Positions 43,504-55,087 of a stretch of DNA of 64,000 nucleotides are shown piece by piece. Every line of letters begins with the position of its first letter. The first letter of the stretch is position 1. The position numbers and the translations under genes are program-made. This stretch comes from Flaccisagitta enflata (lineage: Eukaryota > Chaetognatha > Sagittoidea > Aphragmophora): contig OZ231126.1 in NCBI GenBank assembly GCA_965153355.1, forward strand, positions 60,450,001 through 60,514,000, given 5' to 3'. A model generated the notes under the pieces. It worked only from the letters and a program-made list of their open reading frames with translations. It did not search any database and was not told the origin of the DNA.

Positions 43504-43612
43504 AAAAAAAACGTCGCGATCATAGTTGCCGGTGCTTGCAATGACGATTCACCAACCGAGAAAGATACTTGTTCTTGACCCCACTTGGGCGCACCATGAC
43601 GATAGATTTTGA

Positions 43613-43821
43613 TAAGGCCGGATACACGGCCACCCAGTCGCGTGCGGGTGGGCAGGAGCAGTGCTGGAGAGAGTCATTAGAGCATTTGGGCAGGAGCAGT
43701 GGGCTCAAAAAGCTCAAAAACGCCCAAAAAGTAAAAAAGAGGCAAACCAACCAAACGACCAACCGACCGACCGACCGATCGACGGACCGACGTAGCGGGG
43801 TGTGGAGTCGCGTAGCACGCT
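43613..43821 (-). mobile_element. Family-R element
   Basis: AAGGCCGGATACACGGCC, CAGTCGCGTGCGGGTGGGC, ACCGACCGACCGACCG and GTCGCGTAGCACGCT end. Confidence 0.83.
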
Positions 43822-43903
43822 AAAAAGATTTCGGCAGAACATCAGTGTGATATGTACAGTAAATTTTGAGTAAAAATATCATTTTTTCCTTCTCTGAAAA
43901 CTC

Positions 43904-44122
<219 letters not shown>

Positions 44123-44403
44123 TTCCATCTTTATTGGGGAAAGGCCACTTGTGGAAGCTGATAGAAAGCCAGGGGTAGATCTTGCTACATATTCACATTA
44201 CAAAGTGTGTATAAAGTTGAGTATTAACCCCCACCCCCCCCCACCCCCATGGGGGGGGGAATCAAAGCGTTCGTAGATGGGGAAGAAAATCAAAGAGTGG
44301 ATAAAAAGTAAAAACAAAATTTCAGAAGATTTTACACTTTTGGTAGTACCAAAAGATAGCAATTGGTTACTACAACACTATTTTGACCATATTCATTTCC
44401 AAG

Positions 44404-44979
44404 CTCTTTTTGGGCAGCGGCCCCAAAGGAATGATGTCCTGTAGGACACAGGGGAGAATTTTGAGACGTCCGTCTGTTCGTCCTTCCGTCCGTCCATCCG
44501 TCCCTTGTTCATCCGTCTGTCCATCCTTCCATCCATCCCCCGCTCGGGGCCATTGAAGCCTCAAGTCTGCAGTCTCAGGCGTGATTTTGGCCCTCTGAGC
44601 CCTCAAATTAGCTCTTTCAGACCTCAATTTAGCCCTTGAGAGCTCAAATCAGCTCTCCAGACCTCATATCTGCCCTCCAAACCTCAAATCAGCCCTCCAG
44701 ACCTAAAATCCGTCCTCCAGGCCTCATATCAACTTTTCAAGCCTCAAATTTGTCCTCTAGGCCTCAAGCCTGCCTCCCAAACCTCAAATCTGCTCTTTTG
44801 GACTAAATGCTGCCATCCCGACTTCAAATCCGCCTCAGGACGTTTTGAAATTCACCCCTGTGTCCTACAGGACATTAGCCCTTTGGGGCCGCTGCCCTGT
44901 TCTCACTCCACTTCTTCATTTGATCACTCCAAGCAGGGCACCGGGTACCGCTGACCATGTGCAATCCTTGGATGACTAG
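44404..44979. mobile_element. Family-G element, GTCCTGTAGGAC subtype
   Basis: TTTTTGGGCAGCGGCCCC, ATGTCCTGTAGGACACAGG, a (CGTC)n stretch, about 12 units of CTCAAATCAGCCCTCCAGAC, then TGTGTCCTACAGGACAT, GGGGCCGCTGCCC and GGTACCGCTGACCATGTGC..CTTGGATGACT. Confidence 0.82.
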
Positions 44980-45282
44980 TTGTGTTTCAATTGCATAACA
45001 AGAGCCCATTCTTTTAGAAAATCGATTTGGACTTGATCTAGGCATTCTTGAATATATGATGTAGTTGTATGGAAAACATTGTTGCAGCATTAAGAGAAAT
45101 TTCCTCCATAGTAATTCTATGCAACTAAAGCATTGATTACGGATTGCCTAGATCTAGTCCAAATCAACTTTCCAATGAGATCGGGCTCTAAATATGCAAA
45201 TGGAACATGAAAAGTGCTTGGAAATCATGTTCTTTTGCTAAGCCCAAGTTGGGCCAACTCTAATATTTATACCAGCAATGGC
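44980..45282. other. Intergenic sequence
   Basis: A short inverted pair is visible (AATCGATTTGGACTTGATCTAGGCA near 45020 against TGCCTAGATCTAGTCCAAATC near 45145), suggesting a small fold-back element. No gene. Confidence 0.5.
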
Positions 45283-45530
45283 GGCTTTCGCCGTGAGGAA
45301 AAAAGTCATAAGCATTAGCTACTTTTCACCAAGTTTTTATTTCTAGTCACTGCAATTTTTTTTTATTTGTTAGATCAAATCAAGAGCTATTGTATGTATT
45401 GATTGCTATAAAAAAATCAGAGAAAAATAGGACTGAGCCAAATGAGCTAGATGAGCTAAAATACTCAAAATCACTCAACCAGAGGACCAGCTATGCTCAC
45501 TGACACACTTTCTTGTATTTTCATGCTTAT
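45283..45530 (-). repeat. Interspersed repeat, second copy of the 6660-6925 block
   Basis: CCAGCAATGGCGGCTTTCGCC, AATCAAGAGC, CTGAGCCAAATGAGCT and CTCACTGACACACTTTCTTG match 6660-6925 in reverse. Confidence 0.75.
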
Positions 45531-45753
45531 ATCAAAACATTTATTTATCCCATCCTTCCTATTTCTCTGGAATATGTCAAAAAGTTGAAGACTGACTTCA
45601 ACTTTTTTCCCGACTATATCTATACTCTATGGGGTAGAAAATCAAACAATTGTATGACCTGGCGGGAAGAAAAATCCAGGACAGGTGGGAAAGAAATCGA
45701 AGGCTGCTCAACTTTATACACCCCTGCGCATTTCACGTAGAAAGGTACATTGA

Positions 45754-45927
45754 AACAAGACCGGATAATAGGCAATCCAGTCAAAGACGGTTGAGCAGGA
45801 GCAGTAATGCGAAAATCTCTCGCAATTCAAAAATGTTATGGACCGACCGATGGACAGTCATACCGTCAGAGGGACCAACGGACGGACTGACCGACACGGC
45901 AAAGTTTAGAGTCACGTTTCCGCGTAT
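45754..45927 (-). mobile_element. Family-R element
   Basis: AACAAGACCGGATAATAGG start, GGACTGACCGACACGGC, GTCACGTTTCCGCG end. Confidence 0.75.
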
Positions 45928-46059
45928 AAAAAGGGTCGAGTTGTCAAAAAGGCACCGGCGCTTGACAAAAAAAAAACAAAAAAAAAAAAAAACATGACAC
46001 GAATTGGTCCATATGTATTGTGAAATTTTGAACGTCACGAAATTAACTGAAATAATGAT

Positions 46060-46315
46060 CATTGTGTCTCGTGGCCCCTGCCCAGCCGTACTACAGCCCC
46101 GCCACCAACACAACCCCTGCCCAACCGTAAGGGACTACTTATTGGCCGTGTATGGCCTTGTTTTCATCAATGTCATAGACAAAACACACAAACAAATGCA
46201 TCGCAAGCTAACAGACAGACAGATGGATATGAACTTTACTTGATCTGTTTTTTTAGTCATGGACTAGCGACTCTTTCAGAGGCTTTGTCTATCCGTTGGT
46301 CTGTTTGTGATGAAA
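46060..46315 (+). mobile_element. Two family-R fragments, 3' then 5'
   Basis: 46060-46162 is a 3' half (CCCCTGCCCAACCG..GGCCGTGTATGGCC, CTTGTT). 46255-46315 is a 5' half (AGTCATGGACTAGCGACT, GTCTATCCGTTGGTCTG) cut off by the G element at 46323. Confidence 0.7.
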
Positions 46316-46322
46316 GAGTTAA

Positions 46323-47101
46323 AAGTCATCCAAGGATCGCACATGATCAGCGGTACCCGATGCCCTGCTTGGGGTGAGCAGCTGAAAAAGTAGAGTGAGA
46401 GCAGGGCAGCGGCCCCAAAGGGCCGATGTCCTGAAAGACACAGGGGTGAATTTCCTTACATCCTGAGGATGCACATTTCAGGCCTGTGGGATAATTTTCC
46501 ATTATATTTAATGGGAGTTATACATTTTTATCATTTTTTATCTATTTTCAATGTTATTCAATGAGAATTTCATCTTTTTTGGGTGGCTGCCTTAAAGGGA
46601 ACGATGTCCTGTACAACACAGGGGACTTTTGTTTGTCCATTTGTCCGTTTGTCCCCCCCCCCCCACACCATTTCAATTTTCCATACTATTAGATGGGAAG
46701 TCTACATCTTTTCATTTTTTTATCAATTTCCCATACTATTCAATTGGAATTCCATTTTTTTCATTATTTTTCAATTTCCCATGTTATTCAATAGGAATTC
46801 TTCATTTTTTTCATTTACTTGTCAATTTCCTACGTTATTCAATGAGAATTCTCCCATTTTTTTCATTTTCTTATCAATTTTCCATATTATTTAATGGTAA
46901 TGAATTAGCATTTTTCTATTTTTGTGTAAATTTTCCATGTTATTCGATGGTAAGTTTGCATTTTGTTATTTTCCCATTTTATTCAATGGGAATTTGACAA
47001 TTGAGAAGCGGGGGGGGGGACGTACGGATGTACGGACGGATGTAAGGAAATTCACCGCTGTGTCCTACAGGACATTGACGGTTTGGGGCCGCTGCCCAAA
47101 A
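46323..47101. mobile_element. Family-G element, GTCCTGTAGGAC subtype, with roughly 50-bp AT-rich repeat core
   Basis: AAGTCATCCAAGGATCGC, GGGCAGCGGCCCCAAAGGG, about nine units around TTTTCCATATTATTCAATGG, a poly-G/GACGTACGG stretch, TGTGTCCTACAGGACAT and GGGGCCGCTGCCCAAAAAG. Confidence 0.82.
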
Positions 47102-47112
47102 AGTGTTGAACG

Positions 47113-47370
47113 TCATAAAAGTGTTAGATGGTCAGCGGTACCCGTGCACTGCCTAAGTAGGTTGTGCTTGAAGTTAGGGGGGAAGCAGGGCAGCGGCCCC
47201 AAAGGGGTCGATGACCTATGCTTACACTCATAGGGGAAATTTTTCCTTCTCCTCCTCCTCCACCCCCCCTCAATTCCCAGTCTCGAGGTCCAAATCCTAG
47301 CCTCAAGGCTAAGATCCTAACCTCGAGGCCTCGAGGCTGCAACCTGGGCCTTTTGGCTGGGATTCATAAG
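47113..47370. mobile_element. Family-G left half
   Basis: AAAAGTGTTAGATGGTCAGC, GGGCAGCGGCCCCAAAGGGG, GACCTATGCTTACACTCATAG and a short CCTCGAGGC minisatellite. Confidence 0.75.
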
Positions 47371-47760
47371 TTGAAAAAAGATAGAATTCCTGGACTATTT
47401 TTCATCCTTCATTGTCAGTTCAGTTCACGACTTGGTGGTGGTGGGGAAAAAAACAGAAAAAAAACTTTTCTTCACTTTAATTCTGACATCTTCCCAATGC
47501 AATGACGTTCTGCATGCAAAGATCATGTTGAAATTTATTTTGCAGGTAGACTGGGCTCTAATCATGCACCTCTCAATTTTACGATGCTAACGACTCAGTG
47601 TCAAAGTAAAGATCTTTTTTTTGTGTTCCAAACTGTAGCAAATATGTCGCTTTAATTTGATGTAAAAAGGGATGCACGGAGGCGAAAGGACACAAATCTT
47701 GATTGGTAATTTCGATTCATGAAAATAATGATAAAGAAGGGCATGAACGAAGAAGAATGA
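47371..47760. other. Intergenic sequence
   Basis: Nothing recognised. Confidence 0.5.
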
Positions 47761-48248
47761 GTGAGGGAGGAAGAAGAAGACGAAGACAAAGATGAAAATG
47801 AAGAAGAAGAAGAAAAAGAAGAAGATGAAGAAGAAGAAGAAAAAGAAAAAGAAAAAGGAAAAGAAAAAGAAAAAGAAAAAGAAAAAGAAAAAGAAAAAGA
47901 AGAAGAAAGAAAAAGAAAAAGAAAAAGAAAAAGAAAAAGAAAAAGAAAAAGAAAAAGAGGAAGAAGAAGAAGAAGAATTATACAAAAGAAGAAGAAATAG
48001 AAGAAGAGAAGAAATAGTAGAAGAAAAAAAAGAAGAAGCAGAAGATGAGGAAAAAGAAGGAGAGGAAGAAGAAGAAGAAGAAGAAGATGAGGAAAAAGAA
48101 GAAGAAGAAGAAGAAGAAGAAGAAGAAGAAGAAGAAGAAGAAGAAGAAGAAGAAGAAGAAGAAGCAGAAGAAGAAGAAGAAGAAGAAGAAGAAGAAGAAG
48201 AAGAAGAAGAAGAAGAAGAAAAAAGAAGAAACAGAAGATAAAGAGGAA
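47761..48248. repeat. (GAA)n / (GAAAAA)n array
   Basis: Nearly 490 bases of GAA and GAAAAA units. Glu/Lys and Ser/Phe frames are artefacts. Confidence 0.97.
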
Positions 48249-48749
48249 AAAGAATAGTCGCAAAAGCGTTAGATGGTCAGCGGTACCCGTTGCCCCTATG
48301 AGAGTGTATGTGGGTGTGTGGTGGTTAGAGGGGCAGCGGCCCCAAAGGGGCCGCCGACCTATGCTGTTTTTATTTGAGCCTCAAGGCTGGGATTAGGGCC
48401 TGGAGGCTGTAATTGGGGCCTTGAGACTGGGATTTGAGCCTAGAGGCTGGGATTTGAGCTTTGAGGCTGGGATTTCGGCCTTAAGACTAGGATTCGAGAC
48501 TCAAGGCTGGAATTTGAGCCTCAAGGGTGGGAATTGAGCTAAGAAGCTGGGATTTGAGCCTCAAGGCTTGGATTTGGGCCAAGAGGCTGGGATTTGGGCC
48601 TCGAGGCTGGGATTTGAGCCTCAAGACTGGGATTTGATGCTTGAGACTGGGATTTGAGCCTGGAGACTGGGATTTGAGCCTTGACTGGGATTTGAGCCTC
48701 AAGACTAGGATTTGGGTCTTGAAGCTAGGATTTGGGTCTTGAAGCTAGG

Positions 48750-48819
<70 letters not shown>

Positions 48820-49021
48820 ACACAACAACATTGAATAACATGTAAAATAGCCCCAATTGTTTCAAATAAGCCTTCTCAGGACGTCTGGAAATTCACCCGT
48901 GCCCTACACAACGTCGGCTTTTTGGGGCCACTGCCCTGCTCTCACACCACTTCTGCAGCTGATCACTCCAATCCAAGCAGGGCATCGAGTACCGCTGACC
49001 ATGTGCGATCCTTGGATGACT
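48249..49021. mobile_element. Family-G material, two different arms around a minisatellite and a (CAA)n run
   Basis: The left arm is at 48254 (AGTCGCAAAAGCGTTAGATGG, GGGGCAGCGGCCCC). GGGATTTGAGCCTCAAGGCT units fill 48378-48750 and (CAA)n fills 48751-48832. The right arm (48882-49021) is of the other subtype (CTGACCATGTGCGATCCTTGG), so the copy is chimeric or two copies are fused. Confidence 0.75.
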
Positions 49022-49028
49022 AGTTTTT

Positions 49029-49253
49029 AGTCGCGTGCACGCGACTCTACAACCCGCTTTGTCTGTCCGTCTGTCGGTTGATCTGTTGGTCGGTTGGTCG
49101 GTTGGTCGGTTGGTTGGTCGGTCGGTCACATTTTACTTTTCTTATGATTTTATTTCTTTGACCTCACCGCTCCCGCCCAAATGGTCTAGCGACCTCAAAT
49201 ATAGCCCCTGCCCACCGGCACGCGACTTTGGTAGCCGTGTATACGGCCTTGTT
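49029..49253 (+). mobile_element. Family-R element
   Basis: AGTCGCGTGCACGCGACT start, a (GGTTGGTC)n run, GGCACGCGACT, GCCGTGTATACGGC hairpin, CTTGTT. The terminal words are exact inverses. Confidence 0.9.
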
Positions 49254-49382
49254 CTTTCCTTCATTCAAATTCCAGCAACAATGCTCAAATCACCGATTCG
49301 AGGTCCAAGTCTCAGCCTCAAAACCCAAATCCCAGTCTCAACGTTGAGGCTCAAATCCCAGTCTCACGTCCAGGAAGCCTCA

Positions 49383-49716
49383 AGCTTTATTCATTTAGAA
49401 ATGGCATAGGTTTGAAGAAAAATATCACCGATTCGAAAAAGGGCAAATATTGTTTTTTTTTCTTTTTTTTCCATTGGCAATCTTTGCCTCAACTTTTTTC
49501 TTTTAGTTCAATTCAGAATTGTCACAGCTACTTGATATCCATGAGCAAATTAAAGAGCTTTGAATCTTCTTCAAAATAGCCCCAAGAACGAATTTCTCAC
49601 TCAATGCGTTTAGTTTCTATGCTACAACAAACAAAAAACTCGCAAATCTTATAGCGAATTCTCAAATTCCCGACAATCTGTCTTCATTCCAATGCCATTT
49701 CTAAATGGATAAAGCT
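49383..49716. mobile_element. MITE with 27-bp terminal inverted repeats
   Basis: AGCTTTATTCATTTAGAAATGGCAT at the left against ATGCCATTTCTAAATGGATAAAGCT at the right. There is no ORF. Confidence 0.8.
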
Positions 49717-49719
49717 AGG

Positions 49720-49870
49720 ACAACTACATAGCAACGTCTCATTTGAAAGATCTTTCGCAGAGCTTCAAAATGGTCACCGATTTTTTTTTTTTTAGTTTTT
49801 TTCTCAATTTGAGGAAGATCGAATTAGTTTTCCAAAATCCGCCAATTTTTATGTCCCAAAGGTTATAACG
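49720..49870. repeat. Interspersed repeat, copy 2
   Basis: TCATTTGAAAGATCTTTC..AGAGCTTCAAAA..AAAATCCGCCA, related to 42915-43155. Confidence 0.6.
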
Positions 49871-50037
49871 CAAATCACAACGGCGCACAGGCAATTGTTC
49901 CCTTTAAGGCCGATGTCCCTCTTACTATCACATCCTCACATCAACTAAATTTGGGGACATTGTAACGCGAAGATTTACACTTTTATGACTACAGCTGAAC
50001 CCTGCTCTAACGGAAGGCGTCTATTGTAGAAAATTAA

Positions 50038-50574
50038 AACAAGGCCGGAGATAAGGCAACTCAAGTCATGCTTGGGTGGGCAGGGACAGTGATAACAAGT
50101 CATCAAAGGATAGCACATGGTCAGCGGTACCCGATGCCCTGCTTGGAGTGATGGCTGAAAAGGTGGAGTGAGAGCAGGGCAGCGGCCCCAAAGGGCCGAT
50201 GTCCTGTAGGACACAGCGGTGAGTTTCCATATATTCTGAGAGGGCGTATAAGAGGCCCATGAAGCTATTTGCCATGATATTCAATGGGAGTTTTCCTTTT
50301 ATCAATTTCTCATCAATTTGCCATGTTATTCAATGGGATTTTCCCATTTTTTTTCATTCTTTGTCAATTTTCCATGTTATTCAATGAGAAGTTTGCATTT
50401 TAAGAATTTACCATGTTATTCAATGGGTATTTGAGGCAAAAGAAGCTGGGGGGGGGACGTAACGGTTCACCCCTGTGTCCTACAGGACGTCGGCCCTTTG
50501 GGGCCGCTGCCCAAAAAGGCTTATCGAGCATTTGAGCAGGAGCAGGAGAGCAAAAAACGCCCGTAAATGCTGTA

Positions 50575-50575
<1 letters not shown>
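50038..50575 (-). mobile_element. Family-R element interrupted by a G element
   Basis: The R 3' part is 50038-50094 (AACAAGGCCGGAGATAAGG, GGTGGGCAGGGACAG). The R interior resumes at about 50520 (GAGCATTTGAGCAGGAGCAG..AAACGCCCGTAAATGCTG). The 5' end is replaced by (GA)n. Confidence 0.7.
50095..50517. mobile_element. Family-G element nested in R
   Basis: AAGTCATCAAAGGATAGC, GGGCAGCGGCCCCAAAGGG, GTCCTGTAGGACACAG, repeats around CCATGTTATTCAATGGG, GTGTCCTACAGGAC and GGGGCCGCTGCCCAAAAAG. Confidence 0.8.

Positions 50576-50581
<6 letters not shown>

Positions 50582-50632
<51 letters not shown>
50582..50632. repeat. (GA)n microsatellite
   Basis: About 25 GA units. Confidence 0.97.
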
Positions 50633-50633
<1 letters not shown>

Positions 50634-51115
50634 AAATGGGAATGCAAAAAGGTTTTTTTCCTCCCTTTCTTTTGCCTTTATACTCTTTTTCCCAATCCAC
50701 TCGAGGCCGATCGCCAATGAGGAATGTTTTTTTCCATTCAACTCATGGCCGAATCATGAAATGAGGGCAGTGAGCTTCCAATCCACTCAAGGCCGATTCG
50801 GTCTTGAGTGTTTGAGCTACTAACTCTAGTACGAAATTCGTACTTTAGATACCTCCTCATATGAGGCTCCAAAGGGAACAAGTAAAGCGCTCCTGAGTTG
50901 CATGCAAATTCATTTGTAAAGAACATATTTTTTTTTCGGAAACGGGCAAAAAAATGATTTCTGTTCACAATCATGATCCATTATTTTGGAAGCACCCAAT
51001 GGCACCAAGACCTCTAAATTGATGGAGTTCCTATCGGATTTGCTCCAGCCAGTTTTCTGATACGACAGGTTTTTTTTTTTCAAAATTCTAGAGTAACCAA
51101 ATTAGGCGATGTAAG

Positions 51116-51373
51116 GGGGCGTTTTTAGTCGAAAGACGATCGCGTTTTTAACAGGCCACTCGGTCGCTCGCTACGTTTGTTCGCTCGCACTGCTCACTCC
51201 GCTCGCTCGCTCCGCAGCGCTCCGCTTTGCTACGCTTGCTCGCTCTGATCACGGGCTCGCTCACTCACTTCGCTCACTCCCTCGTGGGACAGTTGAAATT
51301 CATGAATGTGTTCACACTGTTATCGCGTTTCACGGGAACATACGCGTTTTTGGCGCTCACTAGAAACACGCCC
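51116..51373 (-). mobile_element. Family-K element 6
   Basis: GGGCGTTTTTAGTCG start and CTAGAAACACGCCC end, in reverse orientation. Confidence 0.87.
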
Positions 51374-51506
51374 AAAAGCGTTGTTTCGCCGAATGACGGC
51401 CAAAGTTTTCATTTCCATATTCATTCTGTTCTGAGTTTTTATTCCATTCTCATTTCACGCCATAAAACACTCCGTGTCTCAGGAAGATAACAACGCGGCA
51501 TGGGAA

Positions 51507-51691
51507 AACGAGGCCAGATACACGGCTTACCTAATAGCGTGCGGATGGGCAGGGGTAGTGGTAAAAAAAAAGGCCTTTAGAGTATTTTGGGAGGGGCAGT
51601 GATGCTAATGCGGCCTGGGAGAGCGCCTATCCGACTGACCGATCGACCGACCGACGTAGCGGATTACATCTATAGTCGCATTGAATGCGAC
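51507..51691 (-). mobile_element. Family-R element abutting a family-A element
   Basis: AACGAGGCCAGATACACGGC start, TGACCGATCGACCGACC, and a 5' terminus GTCGCATTGAATGCGAC that is itself a perfect palindrome with a one-base loop. Confidence 0.78.
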
Positions 51692-51697
51692 AAAAAA

Positions 51698-51904
51698 CAA
51701 GTGACGTGGGGTCTCAACATCGTTGCGGACGGTTGGGCAGGGGCGTCCAACACCCATTTGGACCCCACGCACACCCCAACCACACACAATCATCTAAAGC
51801 GCTCACTTTCCTACTTTTTGACTCGTGCTCACGGACGGACCAACGAACCAACGGACGGGCTGATGGACGGACAAAGCCACTTATAGAGTTGCATGTCCGC
51901 AACT
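51698..51904 (-). mobile_element. Family-A element, full length
   Basis: CAAGTGACGTGGGGTCTCAAC at the 3' end, GTTGCATGTCCGCAACT at the 5' end. It is separated by six bases from the R element. Confidence 0.87.
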
Positions 51905-52290
51905 AAAAAACTGTTAGGCAATTGTCATCTTTACAGGGAACTGTTTTGTGTCTACAACTGAAAAACTGTTTAGCAATTGTCATCTTTACAGGGAACTGTC
52001 TTGTGTCTACAACTGAAAAACTGTTTAGCAATTGTCATCTTTACAGGGAACTGACTAGTGTCTGCAACTGAAAAACTGTTTAGCAATTGTCATCTTTACA
52101 GGGAACTGTCTTGTGTCTACAACTAAAAAACTGTTTAACAATAGTCATCTTTACAGGGAACTGTCTAGTGTCTACAACTGAAAAACTGTTTAGCAATTGT
52201 CATCTTTACAGGGAACTGTCTAGTGTCTACGACTGAAAAACTGTTCAGCAATTGTCATCTTTACAGGGAACTGTCTAGTGTCTACAACTG
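51905..52290. repeat. 54-bp tandem repeat, seven copies
   Basis: The unit contains AAAAACTGTTTAGCAATTGT, CATCTTTACAGGGAACTG and GTGTCTACAACTG. The array starts at the outer edge of the A element, whose terminus GTCCGCAACTAAAAA resembles the unit end GTCTGCAACTGAAAAA. Confidence 0.93.
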
Positions 52291-52319
52291 ATTCATGGGG
52301 TACATTATTACATTTTTAC

Positions 52320-52490
52320 GGAGACGCAACGACGCCGACGTCGATGACGACGACGATCATGACGACGATGTGGAGGACGACAATGACAACAAAGACGACG
52401 ACGATGACAACGACGATCATGACGACGATGTGGAGGTCGATAATGACAACAAAGACGACGACGATGACAACGACGACGATGGCAAAAAAA
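52320..52490. repeat. (GAC)-rich minisatellite
   Basis: A block of about 60 bases with GACGATGTGGAGG and GACAACAAAGACGACG is present twice. Asp/Thr frames are artefacts. Confidence 0.85.
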
Positions 52491-52585
52491 AACCTGTTTG
52501 TCGATCGAAGATTTCTCAGGTCGAAATCGAAAATCGGACGGATGCATCGCATGACACACAAAGGATGGCATGAGATGAGACACAG

Positions 52586-52591
<6 letters not shown>

Positions 52592-52652
<61 letters not shown>
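52592..52652. repeat. (GA)n microsatellite
   Basis: About 30 GA units. Confidence 0.97.
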
Positions 52653-52656
<4 letters not shown>

Positions 52657-53500
52657 GTAAGACAAGCCATAGAGTTCAAAGTTTCATTCCAACTTCTGAC
52701 GCTATAACGTTGCTAACAAACTTGGCACCACCGGAATTTTCGCATCCCTCATCTGGATTTATTGGGCATAGACTGTTTCAAACGAAAAAGAAATAATAAG
52801 AACAATGATGAGAAAAAAAAAGGGAAAAAAGGAAAAAAAGAAAATAAAACATTTTTTTCTTATTTATTTTTGTCTGCTTCATGGATTCTGAAAAGGATGT
52901 CAAATGCTCGCTTTGGATTATCCTCTGGACTTACCCCATGACTTACCCCATGACCCTCTTTGACCCAAACTGCGTTTTTTCTTTTATCTCCTCGGCGTCT
53001 TCGTTCTTTTTCGTTTTTTTTCTTTTTTTGTGTAAAGACTGCCTACGCGACAATGCCCTCTCAGCGTACCACGCGACTCTATAACCCACCGGATTTGTCG
53101 GCCAGTCTGTCTGTCCATCTATCCGCCGGTGACACAATTTTTTGATGTTTACGAGAATTTTTAATGTCAATGCTCCTGCCTAAGTGCTTGATTACGCTTT
53201 TTCCTCACTGCCTCTCTCCATCTTCACGCTACTTGACAGGGTACGACAAAGTGCGGGAGCACGGGAGCAATGCTCCAAGGCAGCGAGAAGTCTCGTAGGC
53301 AGAAGAGGAAAGAAAAGAGGGGACAAAAGAAGAAAGGAAAAAAAGAAAGTGGGAAAAAGAGAAAGATTAGGAAAGAAAGAAAGAGGTGAAAAAAGAAAGA
53401 GAGAGAAAAAAAAAGGAAAAAACAAGAGGTAAAAAAGAAAGAGAACAACAAATAAGATGAAAATTGAAAAAGAAAAAAAAATGACCAGGATTGCATAGTC
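52653..53500. other. Intergenic sequence with an R-like 5' fragment
   Basis: 53068-53125 (ACCACGCGACTCTATAACCC, GTCGGCCAGTCTGTCTG) resembles an R 5' region. 53290-53490 is purine-rich. No gene. Confidence 0.5.
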
Positions 53501-53519
53501 CATGGTTTACAGTGCAAGC

Positions 53520-53945
53520 CTAAAAAAATTTATTAGATTGAAGATATTGCCTAACTAATATCTGCCTACAGAACATCTGTTTGTAAGAGTAACTGGTATT
53601 TCAGAATACAGATTTTAAGCATTATGAAATTTGATTTGTTCCTGCCTACAAAGTTTAGCCTTTAAAGTTCATGGTGAACAAAAAGCAAATGATACATAGA
53701 TGTAGAATTGTTTCTGTAAATCATCTGAAGCGAATGATTTTTTTTCATATACAATGTGTTTTTTTTTTTCAGTTTTACCTATATAAGGTCATGTGAAGAA
53801 AATGATTCCTGCCTACAAAATTCAGTTGATTGATGCACTGCATATTACCATCAATTTTTTTTTGCCGTCGCAATCAAGTGTGAATCATATGCAAATTTTG
53901 TAGGCAGGGACCACTTGAAATTTTTTGCTCGTAGGCAGCAAAAAA
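53520..53945. repeat. Region with recurrent CTGCCTAC motif in both orientations
   Basis: CTGCCTACA-like words at 53562, 53642 and 53808 face TGTAGGCAG-like words at about 53900 and 53930, suggesting a degraded fold-back or array. Confidence 0.5.
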
Positions 53946-54065
53946 TTTTGTCGGACCCTGCTACTTGAATAGCTGCGTATCCGGCCTTGTTTCCCATGTG
54001 ACTGTCGTTTGTTCGCGTGCACGCGACTCTATACGCCGCTACCTCGGTTTGTCGGCGTCTCTTTT
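53940..54065 (+). mobile_element. Two family-R fragments head to tail
   Basis: A 3' end at 53940-53992 (GCGTATCCGGCCTTGTT) is followed 18 bases later by a 5' end (TTCGCGTGCACGCGACT) that runs into a (TTTC)n tract. Confidence 0.7.
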
Positions 54066-54089
54066 TTGTCTCCTGGCTATCTGTTGTTT

Positions 54090-54241
54090 CTCTTTTTTTC
54101 TTTCTTTCTTTCTTTCCTTTTGTCATTCTTTCTTTCTTTCTTCAGTTCTTTCTTTCTTTCTTCAGTTCTTTCTTCAGTTCTTTCTTTTTTTCTTTCTCTT
54201 ATTCTTTCTTTCATCAATTGTTCATTATTTTCTGTCTCTTT

Positions 54242-54325
<84 letters not shown>

Positions 54326-54400
54326 TTTTTTTCTTTCTTCTCTTTGTTTGTTTCTTTCTTTCTTTCTTTCGTTCTTGTTTTCTTTCTTTTTTTCTTTCTT
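54090..54400. repeat. (TTTC)n microsatellite
   Basis: A long, partly imperfect TTTC array. Confidence 0.97.
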
Positions 54401-54605
54401 TCGTTTCCCCCCATTAGTCTTTCTTTCATTATTCGTTTTGTCGTCTTGCCTTTCGGCAGTCGTCACTTAATTCTTTTTGTGTGTGTGTGATTTTCTCTTA
54501 CGCACGTAGACCCGATTCACCAGTTACAAAATCTTCCCTAGTTTTATCTTTTCTTTCAACTGAAAACATCGCTTAAGCTCCCGCCAAAAAAAAAAAACCA
54601 AAACA

Positions 54606-54745
<140 letters not shown>

Positions 54746-55087
54746 TTTTTCGCCCCTTCCAAAGGCAAAGCCTTTAGATCTGTCATTTTTTTATTTGTTT
54801 ATTTTTGTTTTTTGTGTGTGTGCGGTGGTTTTGAATGAATTCATTGGTTGTTTACGCGCGCGCGAGTAATTTCCCTCGTAAAATGATTCGAATCTTTTTT
54901 TAAAAGCGTCGTCTTGAAAGAAAATTAATTCTTAGTGAGCAATTTAAGAAACTCATGATCATAACATATAAACGTTTAAAAAAAGAAATTCGATCGAAAA
55001 AGGAATTGCACCCGTCTAATTGATTTTTCATCAACAGCTTGAAAAAAAAAGAAGTAAAAAAAAAAGAACACTACGTCATAAGGCGAT

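Noticed and set aside
47587-48263. Glu/Lys-rich and Phe/Ser-rich frames up to about 200 codons
   Set aside because: They are produced by a (GAA)n/(GAAAAA)n array.
51905-52290. 54-bp direct repeats as a CRISPR-like array
   Set aside because: Units are contiguous with no unique spacers. It is a minisatellite.
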